Shown here: one piece after another, positions 8,305 to 16,576 of the stretch | Layout: each line of letters starts with the position of its first letter | Position numbering within the stretch: the stretch's first letter is position 1 | From: Parvibaculum sp040390855 | GTDB taxonomy: Bacteria > Pseudomonadota > Alphaproteobacteria > Parvibaculales > Parvibaculaceae | Direction: 5' to 3' | Length of the DNA: 64,000 nucleotides | Assembly (NCBI GenBank): GCA_040390855.1 | Contig: JAZJXO010000017.1 | Location: 60,343 to 124,342 of the forward strand | The notes under the pieces: model-generated | Told to the model about the DNA's origin: nothing | Seen by the model: only the letters and a program-made list of their open reading frames with translations | The model's database searches: none | Translations under genes and position numbers: made by a program

Positions 8305-9503
8305 GGTGCAATCGTTTTTGAAGCGATAAGTTTTTCAATGTCCGCGGCTGTGTAGCCGTGGTCCGTCAGCACCTTATGCGTATGTTCTCCCAAAACGGGT
8401 GATGGGCCTTTGGGGCCGTCATCCGCGCCCGGAAAACGAATGGGCGAAGCGGGCGACAGGAATGTGCCTTCCGCGCCATTGTTCGGCACCTCCACATAGG
8501 CTCCTGCTATAATCGCCTGCGGGTCTTTGGCCACGTCAGCCGGACGCATCAGCGGGGCCCAGATCATGTCTTCGCCGTCTAACTTTTCTTTCCAGTAGTC
8601 GATCGTCTGCTGACCGAAGGCCTCATCGAAGATATCGACGAGTGCCGCCGCGTTGTTGCGGCGGGCTTTCGGGTTCACGAAACGCTCGTCCGTCTCAAGC
8701 TCAGGACGATCGATGACCCTGAGCACGGACTCCCAGTCCACCGGACCCTGACGTGGCACGATCACGAACCATTCATCGCCCTTGGCTTTGAAGAAGTTGC
8801 TCAGGGGCATGACAGATTCGTGGCGCGACTTGGTGGAGCCGAGCTTACCAAACATGAGTTGCGTCGCTGTGTCTGACCCTGCCGCATAGATGCCTGCGCG
8901 GATGAGCGAGGCTTCGACGAGACGGCCTTTGCCGGTTTTCTGACGCTCGATGATGGCTGCGAGAATGCCGCCCACCGTGGCCATGCTGGTCGTGTGGTCG
9001 CCGATGCCGGTGCGCAAGGTGGTCGGTTCCGCGCCCTTCACGGTTTGCAGCCAGCCGAGGCCGGAACGGGCGTAGAAGGCGGCGATGTCGAAGCCCGGAC
9101 GGTCGCGCTCCTCGCCTTCGAGGCCGTAGCCGGTGACGCTGGCATAGACGAGGCGTGGGTTGATGGCCGAGAGCGAAGCGTAGTCGAGGCCGGAGCGCTC
9201 CAGCCCGCCGGGGCGGACATTGGTAAGGAAGACGTCGGCATCCTTGATCAGACGTTTGATCGCTTCCACGCCTTCGGGTGTCTGCGTGTTGATTGCTACG
9301 CCCTGTTTGCCCCGATTGTCGAAATCGAAAATCGGGCTGCCCTTGAGGTGGTCGGCCCCCATATTGGCCATCGTATAGCGCATCGGGCAACCGCTGAGAG
9401 GTTCTACTTTGATGACCTCCGCGCCCCAGTCGGCCATGATGCCGCCCGCGCCCGGCGCGGCGATATAGGTCGCCAGTTCAATGACCTTGATACCTTCGAG
9501 CAT
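8301..9503 (-). CDS. Family III CoA-transferase (CaiB/BaiF type)
   Basis: A 400-residue class III CoA-transferase, which moves CoA between carboxylic acids through an aspartyl-CoA intermediate. It begins MLEGIKVIELATYIAAPGAGG-like, with DWGAEVIKVEP and the expected catalytic Asp in GIGDHTTS. The start at 9503 follows a good GGAGGG ribosome site; a longer frame to 9539 adds 12 unsupported residues. It stands alone, but with the CitE lyase, MaoC and acyl-CoA dehydrogenase of 2.1-4.7 kb it would supply the activation step of a dicarboxylate pathway like that at 41-46 kb. Substrate unknown. Confidence 0.9.
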   Translation of the reverse strand: MLEGIKVIELATYIAAPGAGGIMADWGAEVIKVEPLSGCPMRYTMANMGADHLKGSPIFDFDNRGKQGVAINTQTPEGVEAIKRLIKDADVFLTNVRPGGLERSGLDYASLSAINPRLVYASVTGYGLEGEERDRPGFDIAAFYARSGLGWLQTVKGAEPTTLRTGIGDHTTSMATVGGILAAIIERQKTGKGRLVEASLIRAGIYAAGSDTATQLMFGKLGSTKSRHESVMPLSNFFKAKGDEWFVIVPRQGPVDWESVLRVIDRPELETDERFVNPKARRNNAAALVDIFDEAFGQQTIDYWKEKLDGEDMIWAPLMRPADVAKDPQAIIAGAYVEVPNNGAEGTFLSPASPIRFPGADDGPKGPSPVLGEHTHKVLTDHGYTAADIEKLIASKTIAP

Positions 9504-9639
9504 GTCCGTCCCTCCGAACGTCTTGTTGGGGCGGATCATCCATGATTCAGCTTGTGAGTCAAAGTCGGGGGCGGGGCCGTTGACGTTACGCTGCGTGTCC
9601 GGCGTTAAATTTGTACTGCCTGACTGCCCGCGATTTCAG

Positions 9640-9654
9640 CCCTCGCGTTGAGGG
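9640..9654. other. Small hairpin in the 9504-9761 intergenic region
   Basis: The 258-base divergent region between the CoA-transferase and the DUF2336 gene contains CCCTC-GCGTT-GAGGG, a perfect 5-bp inverted repeat. It also has an AT-rich stretch (9655-9685) that could hold a promoter. Nothing else in it is recognisable. Confidence 0.3.
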
Positions 9655-9761
9655 TACATTAAAGACTTTAGTATATTTTCAACCCTGTCACTTGTGGCGG
9701 TTTTCCGTTGCGTCCGCGTCTTTGCATTATTTAGTCTGCCTGATTCAACGGATCCCGGTCC

Positions 9762-10904
9762 ATGTCGCACTCTTTGCCCCATGAGCGTCTTTCTGTCGCC
9801 GATGTCGAGCATCTGTTCTCGGAACCGACAGAAGACGTGCGCGAGCAGATTGCGTTCAAGGTGGCGTCGCAGTTCAGCAATGTGGTTCTGACGCCGCGCG
9901 AGCGCGAACTGGCGCGGGAAATTCTCGGCTATCTCGTGCTCGATGTGTCGGTGCTGGTGCGCAAGGCGCTGTCGAGCTGCTTAAGCGGTCTCGCCAATGC
10001 GCCGCATGATATTGTGCTGCGGCTTGCCCGTGACATTGACGAAGTGGCCCAGCCGCTGCTCGAAAATTCGCCGGTTTTCACCGATCACGATCTGGCCCAG
10101 CTTGTGCTGACGGGTACCAAGCATCGTCAGGTCATCATTGCAAGCCGCCCTAATCTCGGACCCGAAGTCAGTACCGCGATTGCGGCCAAGGCTGATCGTT
10201 CCGCCGTGCTCGTGCTCATCTCCAACAATGGCGTGATCCTGCGCCCTGATGTGCTTGATACGATTATTCAGCGCTATTCGGATGACGAGGACATTCTTGA
10301 TCCGATGGCACGGCGCGCCGATCTGCCCATGCGCATTGTCGAGCGCATCGTGACTTTTGTGTCCAAAAGCCTGCGCGATCATCTCGTGGAGTTACACCGG
10401 ATTGATACCTCGATCGCGACTGTGCTCGAAGAGCAGGCCCGCGAGCGCACGCTTGTTGCCATGATGGATCGCGTCGATGGGACCAATCTTGTTCAGTTGC
10501 TCGAACAACTCATCGCGACGGGCAAGCTCACGTCGTCCATTCTGCTGCGTGCCGTTTGTGCCGGTGAAATCGAATTTGTCATTCGCGGTCTTGCGGTGCT
10601 GACCTCCATCCAGAACGAACGCGCCGCGCGTCTTATCCATGACGTCGGACCTTTGGGTTTCCGTGCGCTACATGCCCGCGCCGCGATGCCCGAACTTTAC
10701 TATCCGGCCTTTCGCGGTGCGCTTGATGTTATGCTGGAATGCGAAGCGGCGGGCGCGATGCCCGGCAGGGTCGAGTTCAGCCGTCTCGTCATGGCCCGCA
10801 TCATGCCGCTTTACCGCGATGTCCGCGCCGATGATCTTGAACTTCTGCTTGACCGATTGATACGGGCCGCCCATGCAACACACTGGTCCGTAAAGGTTGC
10901 TTAA
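9762..10904 (+). CDS. DUF2336 domain-containing protein
   Basis: A 380-residue alpha-helical protein of the DUF2336 family, largely confined to alphaproteobacteria. The HEAT-like repeat character is visible in the N-terminal 150 residues: VREQIAFKVASQF, ILGYLVLDVSVLVRKALS, LRLARDIDEVAQPLLENSPVF. No enzyme motif is seen and there is no signal peptide or membrane segment. The family has no established biochemical role. Transcribed alone, 258 bases from the divergent CoA-transferase, and followed by the thiolase gene after 74 bases. Confidence 0.85.
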   Translation: MSHSLPHERLSVADVEHLFSEPTEDVREQIAFKVASQFSNVVLTPRERELAREILGYLVLDVSVLVRKALSSCLSGLANAPHDIVLRLARDIDEVAQPLLENSPVFTDHDLAQLVLTGTKHRQVIIASRPNLGPEVSTAIAAKADRSAVLVLISNNGVILRPDVLDTIIQRYSDDEDILDPMARRADLPMRIVERIVTFVSKSLRDHLVELHRIDTSIATVLEEQARERTLVAMMDRVDGTNLVQLLEQLIATGKLTSSILLRAVCAGEIEFVIRGLAVLTSIQNERAARLIHDVGPLGFRALHARAAMPELYYPAFRGALDVMLECEAAGAMPGRVEFSRLVMARIMPLYRDVRADDLELLLDRLIRAAHATHWSVKVA

Positions 10905-10978
10905 GTCCAGGTTTCTCAATCTTCCCGTGACGCATTTCCGGTGGTAGGTTCGCTCCCTCTTTATGACGGGGTAATCGA

Positions 10979-12193
10979 ATGAACCACACCACGCGCGAAG
11001 CCTTTATCTGTGATGCTGTCCGCACACCCATCGGGCGTTATGCCGGATCGCTCTCGTCGGTCCGTGCCGACGATCTCGGTGCTGTGCCGCTCATGGCGCT
11101 GATGGAACGCAATCCGTCGATCAACTGGCAACGTGTGGATGATGTGATTTTCGGTTGCGCCAATCAGGCGGGTGAAGACAATCGCAATGTGGCCCGCATG
11201 TCCGCGTTGCTCGCGGGTCTTCCCGATACGCTCGGCGGCTCCACCATCAATCGGCTCTGCGGCTCCGGTATGGACGCTGTCGGCACCGCTGCGCGCGCGA
11301 TAAAATCGGGGGACGCTGACATTATGATTGCCGGCGGCGTCGAGAGTATGTCGCGTGCGCCGTTTGTCACGGGCAAAGCGACGAGCGCCTTTTCGCGTGA
11401 CGCGCAGATTTACGATACGACCATCGGCTGGCGTTTCATCAATCCGCTGATGAACAAACAATATGGCACGCATTCGATGCCCGAAACGGCGGAGAACGTC
11501 GCCGAAGAGTTTCAGATTTCGCGCGCCGATCAGGATGCTTTCGCTCTGCGCAGTCAGCAGCGCGCCGGAGCCGCAATGGCGTCAGGCCGCTTTGCGCGTG
11601 AGATCGTGCCGGTTACGATCAAAGCGAAAAAGGGCGAGACAGTGGTGGGCGAGGACGAACATCCGCGTCCCGACACGACCTATGAGCAACTTGCAAAACT
11701 GCCGACACCTTTCCGTCAGGGCGGTACGGTGACGGCGGGCAATGCGTCGGGTGTGAACGACGGTGCCTGTGCGCTTGTGATCGCGTCGGAGGAAGCCGCA
11801 GCGATACACGGGCTTACGCCTCGTGCGCGGATCGTCGCCATGACGACCGCCGGTGTGCCACCGCGTATCATGGGCATCGGACCGGCACCGGCGACGCGCA
11901 AGGTGCTGGAAAAGGCGAGGCTCAATATCGGCGACATCGAAGTCATTGAACTCAATGAAGCCTTTGCGAGTCAGGGTCTTGCCGTGTTGCGCGATCTTGG
12001 ACTTCCCGACGATGCGGAATTCGTTAACCCGAATGGCGGCGCGATTGCGCTCGGTCATCCGCTCGGCATGAGCGGTGCGCGTCTTGTGACGACGGCGATG
12101 TATGAGCTGGAATTGCGCAAGGCGCGTTATGGGCTTTGCACCATGTGCATCGGTGTGGGGCAGGGTATCGCGATGGTGATTGAGCGGGTTTAA
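10979..12193 (+). CDS. Acetyl-CoA acyltransferase (thiolase, 3-oxoadipyl-CoA thiolase-like)
   Basis: A 404-residue thiolase, close in length and sequence pattern to PcaF/PaaJ 3-oxoadipyl-CoA thiolases. It begins with EAFICDAVRTPIGRYAGSLS, has the acyl-accepting Cys in NRLCGSGMDAV (about residue 93), the ELNEAFASQ and GHPLGMSGAR motifs, and the second catalytic Cys in CTMCIGVGQG near the end. It would cleave a 3-oxoacyl-CoA to acetyl-CoA. The exact chain specificity cannot be read from this. It is the last gene before a hairpin terminator. Confidence 0.9.
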   Translation: MNHTTREAFICDAVRTPIGRYAGSLSSVRADDLGAVPLMALMERNPSINWQRVDDVIFGCANQAGEDNRNVARMSALLAGLPDTLGGSTINRLCGSGMDAVGTAARAIKSGDADIMIAGGVESMSRAPFVTGKATSAFSRDAQIYDTTIGWRFINPLMNKQYGTHSMPETAENVAEEFQISRADQDAFALRSQQRAGAAMASGRFAREIVPVTIKAKKGETVVGEDEHPRPDTTYEQLAKLPTPFRQGGTVTAGNASGVNDGACALVIASEEAAAIHGLTPRARIVAMTTAGVPPRIMGIGPAPATRKVLEKARLNIGDIEVIELNEAFASQGLAVLRDLGLPDDAEFVNPNGGAIALGHPLGMSGARLVTTAMYELELRKARYGLCTMCIGVGQGIAMVIERV

Positions 12194-12210
12194 AACGCGT
12201 TTATCAAACT

Positions 12211-12235
12211 CCTCTCCCATAGAGAGAGGGTTTTA
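12211..12235 (+). terminator. Rho-independent terminator after thiolase
   Basis: CCTCTC at 12211-12216 pairs with GAGAGG at 12224-12229 across a 7-base loop, followed by GTTTT. It lies 18 bases after the thiolase stop and just beyond the convergent EAL gene's end. Confidence 0.6.
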
Positions 12236-13390
12236 GAAACCGAACGCTTTCGCCAGAAACCCTTTTGGTTTCGGCTTAGGTTTGCGCACACGCAATCTTA
12301 TCGGCCGGTCGATGCCGGCGAGGCGGCGACCGTGGCGCGGACGGCGGCGGAGCAATGCGACGAGGCGGCGATCGGGGAAGAAGCACACCGGATCAAGCGC
12401 ACCGGCGCAGACTTCGACACCATTGAAACCCGGAATGGCGACGTCGTAATCTTCATAGGTCAGTTCGAAGCTGGAGGGCGCTGATGGTTCCGACGCAAGG
12501 GTTTCGGCGCTTTCGGCGGGCGAGGCAACATCGTCGTCGAGCGGGTCTTCGAGTTGCAGCACATTGTCGTCGTCATCATCGCTGACCAGCAGAAAGTCGT
12601 CGCGCATGTCTTGCGCGAAACTCCAGCCGAGCAACTCGCCGGCGCTGCGCGGACGGCAGATATGCGTACCTTGCGCGCAAGTGAAACCGACGGGGGCGAG
12701 CGCCGACAGCGTCGCTTCGTCTTCGACACCGACGGCGGTGGCGGCGAGGCCCTGCGATGTGGCGAGTGTTACGCGGCGGCCGATGAAGCCGAGGCCGGAT
12801 TGGCGCACGCGCTGGGCGAAGCGGATGATGGCCGCGCCGGAAATTTTGACTTCGGAAAAATAAGCGGGCGAGACATATTCGGACGGCACGACGACGGCGC
12901 CGCCGCCATCGAGCGCTGTGTGAAACCCGAGGCGGCGCATTTCGGAAATCACGCGGGCGGAGTTTTCGGCATTGCGCGCAAAGACCGCTTCGGGAATTTC
13001 CAGTGTGACTTCGGCGGGGTCAAGGCCGCGTTCGCCGATGATACCTGCGAGTGTGCCGGGCAAGGTCTGATCATTGAGATCGCTGCCGGAGAGATTGATC
13101 GAGACGGGCCAGTGCTGGCCATGCGCGTGCCAGTGAACCATCGCATCGGCGGCGGCGCCGACGACGAAGCAGGTCAGATCAACGCTGCGTTCGCGGCGTT
13201 CAAAAAAGGACAGGAAGAGACCCGGCGGCATGAGACCGTAATCGGGATGGTCCCAACGAACATAGGCTTCCGCTGCGAGAACCTTACCGGTTGCAAGATC
13301 AATCTTGGGCTGGAATACCAAGAACAAATGACCCGCTTCGAGGGCGAGGTCGATGTCGCGGTTTGTCAGCCGAAAGGAACTGCTGTACAT
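12233..13390 (-). CDS. Degenerate EAL-domain protein
   Basis: A 385-residue protein with an EAL (cyclic-di-GMP phosphodiesterase) fold over about residues 10-235 and an acidic, poorly conserved C-terminal part ending in a very basic tail. Family landmarks are LVFQPKIDLATG, AEAYVRWDHP (for EALLRW), SINLSGSDL, LEIPEAVF, GVEDEATLSAL and QGTHICRP. The DDFG metal motif reads DGGG and the KID motif reads KIS, so two metal ligands are missing and hydrolysis is unlikely. It may bind cyclic-di-GMP or act as a protein adaptor. Single gene, convergent with the thiolase. Confidence 0.85.
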   Translation of the reverse strand: MYSSSFRLTNRDIDLALEAGHLFLVFQPKIDLATGKVLAAEAYVRWDHPDYGLMPPGLFLSFFERRERSVDLTCFVVGAAADAMVHWHAHGQHWPVSINLSGSDLNDQTLPGTLAGIIGERGLDPAEVTLEIPEAVFARNAENSARVISEMRRLGFHTALDGGGAVVVPSEYVSPAYFSEVKISGAAIIRFAQRVRQSGLGFIGRRVTLATSQGLAATAVGVEDEATLSALAPVGFTCAQGTHICRPRSAGELLGWSFAQDMRDDFLLVSDDDDDNVLQLEDPLDDDVASPAESAETLASEPSAPSSFELTYEDYDVAIPGFNGVEVCAGALDPVCFFPDRRLVALLRRRPRHGRRLAGIDRPIRLRVRKPKPKPKGFLAKAFGF

Positions 13391-13553
13391 GTGAAAGCCA
13401 AATTCTTTGGACGCAATTTGCCAGTATGGGAAAGAGACAGACTGGTACTGTGTTCAATGTCGCAATCGCGGGTTTAGGCAAACTTAATTTTCGTGACAGG
13501 ATAAGCGACAGGCTTGCTATCTCGTTAAGCAACAAGAAACAATTCGAACAAAC

Positions 13554-13567
13554 TGTAAGAGATCGAG
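13554..13567. repeat. 14-bp direct repeat, copy 1 (upstream of Nudix gene)
   Basis: TGTAAGAGATCGAG occurs here and again at 14438-14451, on either side of the Nudix gene. Both copies are preceded by ACAATTC at slightly different spacing. The origin is unclear; it may be a remnant of a local duplication. Confidence 0.5.
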
Positions 13568-13583
13568 ACAGGGGAGAGCGATA

Positions 13584-14369
13584 ATGTCAGAAACTCAACG
13601 CGCGGCACTCATTCCGGCGGCGACCATTTTGCTGGTGCGCGACGGAGCGGCGGGGCTTGAAGTGTTCATGGTGGTGCGCCATCACAAGATTGATTCATTC
13701 TCCGGCGCACTGGTTTTTCCCGGTGGCAAAGTCGACAAGGGCGACACGCATCCGAGTGTTCGCACGCGCATTGACGGTGCGGATGGTCTTGATGACTGGG
13801 AATTCTCGATGCGCGTTGCGGCGATCCGCGAAGCCTATGAAGAATGTGGCGTGCTGCTGGCGCGTGATGAACGCACGGGCTCGCTTGTCGATGCGGCAAA
13901 GCTCAAAGTGCTGGAGCCGTTGCGCGGTGGACTGAACAAGAATGAACTCAGCATCGGCGAATTGCTTGAGAAGGGCGGGCTTCGTCTCGCTGCCGATCTA
14001 CTGACGCCGTTTGCACACTGGATCACTCCCAATGTCATGCCGAAGCGTTTTGATACGCGTTTCTATCTCGCCGCTGCACCGGAAGATCATTTGGCGGTGC
14101 ATGACGGATCGGAGTCGGTGGACAGCGTGTGGATCAGGCCTGTCGACGCAATGGCGGAAAACGAAGCGGGCACAAAAACGATTATCTTCCCGACACGGAT
14201 GAATGTGCAGAAACTTGGTCGTTCGCCGCATATTGCTCATGCGATCGAGACTGCGCGGTCGTCAACGGTGGTGACTGTGGAGCCGAAAGTGGATGGCAAG
14301 TTTTTGCGTATTCCGGCGGAAGCGGGCTATGACGTGACGGAAGAACCGCTGTCGAATATGCGTGGGTAA
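13584..14369 (+). CDS. Nudix-family hydrolase
   Basis: A 261-residue Nudix protein that should cleave a nucleoside diphosphate linked to another moiety. The Nudix box is split by an insertion of about 20 residues: VFPGGKVDKGDTH, then MRVAAIREAYEECGVLL, which supplies the REAYEE metal ligands. At 261 residues it is longer than MutT-type enzymes, as in the CoA- or NADH-pyrophosphatase-like branches. GGGGAG lies a few bases before the ATG. Substrate unknown; single gene. Confidence 0.85.
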   Translation: MSETQRAALIPAATILLVRDGAAGLEVFMVVRHHKIDSFSGALVFPGGKVDKGDTHPSVRTRIDGADGLDDWEFSMRVAAIREAYEECGVLLARDERTGSLVDAAKLKVLEPLRGGLNKNELSIGELLEKGGLRLAADLLTPFAHWITPNVMPKRFDTRFYLAAAPEDHLAVHDGSESVDSVWIRPVDAMAENEAGTKTIIFPTRMNVQKLGRSPHIAHAIETARSSTVVTVEPKVDGKFLRIPAEAGYDVTEEPLSNMRG

Positions 14370-14426
14370 CGCGGAGCGGAAAAGCGGGGATAGTCCCTTT
14401 ATCCATCAAGATTGAGGCTCGGATTC

Positions 14427-14451
14427 CTTACAATTCTTGTAAGAGATCGAG
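14427..14451. repeat. Inverted repeat and second copy of the 14-bp direct repeat
   Basis: CTTACAA-TTC-TTGTAAG (14427-14443) is a perfect 7-bp inverted repeat overlapping the second TGTAAGAGATCGAG copy (14438-14451). It is in the 261-base region between the convergent Nudix and NAD kinase genes, which otherwise holds nothing recognisable. There is no T-run after it, so an intrinsic terminator is doubtful. Confidence 0.45.
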
Positions 14452-14630
14452 CGTTTCCATGGAGAGATCGTCGTTTTTTCGTTGCTCGCCTGCGAGGGTG
14501 CAGAAAAACGAGAAATAATCAGGTGGGGATAGGGATTTTGTTCCAGTTTATGTCGCTTCTGGCTTCTCTCCCGAGATAGCGAAGGACGAGAGCAAGTCCG
14601 CGCATGACAGGTTTTTGAATCTGGTGGTCT

Positions 14631-15398
14631 TCAGTACAGGAACTGTTCTGTCAGGATGCGTTCGTCGAGACTGTGGCCTTCGTCGAACATCATAAGCAGA
14701 TCAATGGTCGGGTCTTCCTCGACGGTGACGTCTACCACGTCGCGGAATTCGCGATGGTCGGCGACGGCGCTGACGGGACGCTTTTCGAGTTCGAGTATTT
14801 CGAAGCGGACTTTGGCGCGATGGGACAGGAGTGCGCCGCGCCAGCGGCGGGGGCGGAAGGCGCTGATCGGTGTGAGGGCGAGGAGGGCCGCGTCGATGGG
14901 GATGATTGGTCCTTGTGCGGATAAATTATAGGCGGTGGAGCCTGCGGGCGTCGAGACGAGTACGCCGTCGCAACTCAATTCGGCCATGCGGACTTTATCG
15001 TCGATGGAGATGCGGATTTTGGCGGCCTGATAAGTTTCGCGCAGCAGAGAGACTTCGTTGATGGCGAGGGCATCATGCTCCGTGCCATTGGCGAGGGTCA
15101 CGTGCATCCGCAGCGGATGGAGGCGGGCGATGTCGGCGGCGGCGAGACGTTCGCGCAGCTGATCGTCGCGGTATTCGTTCATCAGGAAGCCGACAGAGCC
15201 GAGGTTCATGCCGTAGATCGGAACTTCGCGGTGCATGTGTTTGTGCAATGTTTGCAGCATCAGACCGTCGCCGCCGAGTGCGACGATGACGTCGGCTTCG
15301 GCGGGCGCGGCATTGCCATAGGCGGCGGTGAGGCGGCCAAGGGCGTCCTGAGCTTCGGGCACATCGGTTGCCACAAACGCGATATTTCTGAACTTCAT
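14631..15398 (-). CDS. nadK: NAD kinase
   Basis: A 255-residue NAD kinase that phosphorylates NAD to NADP in the cytoplasm, a generally essential activity. It has the GGDG motif in VIVALGGDGLMLQTLH (about residue 43), NLGSVGFLMNE, the AINEVSLLR strand and the VSTPAGSTAYNLSAQGP loop, all in family order. The length is typical of the compact alphaproteobacterial form. It is followed on the same strand by nothing and preceded by moaA at 24 bases, so the two may be co-transcribed. Confidence 0.95.
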   Translation of the reverse strand: MKFRNIAFVATDVPEAQDALGRLTAAYGNAAPAEADVIVALGGDGLMLQTLHKHMHREVPIYGMNLGSVGFLMNEYRDDQLRERLAAADIARLHPLRMHVTLANGTEHDALAINEVSLLRETYQAAKIRISIDDKVRMAELSCDGVLVSTPAGSTAYNLSAQGPIIPIDAALLALTPISAFRPRRWRGALLSHRAKVRFEILELEKRPVSAVADHREFRDVVDVTVEEDPTIDLLMMFDEGHSLDERILTEQFLY

Positions 15399-15422
15399 TA
15401 GTTCCGGTCCATTTGGATTTTT

Positions 15423-16460
15423 TCAGCCGCCGGTCATTGACATATGGCGGGCGACGGCGGGCTTGGCGTGATTGCGGTCGATGACGAAGTCATGTCCTTC
15501 GGGTTTCCGACCGATGGCTTCGTCAATGGCGTGGTCGAGAAGCGTGCCGCTGGCGTCGTTGCGGAGCGCGGCGCGCAGATCGGCATCGTCGTTCTGGCCC
15601 AAGCACATGAACAGTTGGCCTGTGCAGGTGAGGCGGACGCGGTTGCAGCTTTCGCAGAAATTATGCGTGAGCGGCGTGATGAAGCCGAGCCTACCGCCGG
15701 TTTCTTTTACGCGGACATAACGCGCGGGACCGCCAGTGCGCTCGGGCAGATCGGTGACCGTCCAGCGCGCTGCGAGTGTTTCGCGCACACGCGAGAGCGG
15801 CAGATATTGGTCCGTGCGGTGGCCGTCAATGTCGCCCATCGGCATGGTCTCGATGAGCGTGAGGTCGTGGCCCTGTGCGTGTGCCCATTCGATGAGCGTG
15901 GGAATCTCGGATTCGTTTTCGTTTTTGAGTGCGACTGTGTTGATTTTGACTTTGAGCCCTGCGCGCGTTGCGGCTTCGATGCCGGCGAGGACTTGCGCCA
16001 AGCGACCCCAGCGCGTGATGCGCGTGAAGTTTTTGTCATCCAGCGTGTCGAGCGAGACATTGATGCGGCGGATGCCGGCGGCGCGAAGATCATCTGCGTA
16101 TTTTGCAAGCTGGCTGCCGTTGGTGGTGAGCGTCAGTTCGTCCAATGCGCCGGTGTCGAGGTGGCGACCCAGGCTGCGAACGAGCGTCATCACATCACGG
16201 CGGACGAGGGGCTCGCCGCCGGTGAGGCGCAGTTTGCGCACGCCTTTGGCGATGAAGGCGGTGCAGATCTGATCGAGTTCCTCAAGCGTCAGGATCTGGG
16301 GCTTGGGGAGGAAAGTCATGTGTTCCGACATGCAATAGGTGCAACGGAAGTCGCAGCGGTCGGTCACCGAGACGCGCAGATAGGTGACCGCGCGACCGAA
16401 GGGGTCAATCATCGGGGCGGCGGCGTCGGACGGGATCAGCGTGCGCGGCTCAAAGGTCAT
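15423..16460 (-). CDS. moaA: GTP 3',8-cyclase MoaA
   Basis: A 345-residue radical-SAM enzyme that starts molybdopterin synthesis by rearranging GTP. The radical-SAM cluster motif is CDFRCTYC (Cys-x3-Cys-x2-Cys) near residue 36, and the second cluster sits in NFCESCNRVRLTCTGQLFMC in the C-terminal part. It ends in the Gly-Gly tail required for activity in this family. It supplies the cofactor used by the nitrate reductase at 59.9-62.6 kb and by other molybdoenzymes. It lies upstream of nadK on the same strand. Confidence 0.95.
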   Translation of the reverse strand: MTFEPRTLIPSDAAAPMIDPFGRAVTYLRVSVTDRCDFRCTYCMSEHMTFLPKPQILTLEELDQICTAFIAKGVRKLRLTGGEPLVRRDVMTLVRSLGRHLDTGALDELTLTTNGSQLAKYADDLRAAGIRRINVSLDTLDDKNFTRITRWGRLAQVLAGIEAATRAGLKVKINTVALKNENESEIPTLIEWAHAQGHDLTLIETMPMGDIDGHRTDQYLPLSRVRETLAARWTVTDLPERTGGPARYVRVKETGGRLGFITPLTHNFCESCNRVRLTCTGQLFMCLGQNDDADLRAALRNDASGTLLDHAIDEAIGRKPEGHDFVIDRNHAKPAVARHMSMTGG

Positions 16461-16576
16461 GCCCGATATATAGCATCGGGTCGGGGGAATTTCGCCTCCC
16501 GATTTTCATTCACGGGTTGGTCATTTAACCGGAGGCGGGATAGCCTCTGGCCTCGGTATTTCGAGGGGGAGGGCCT

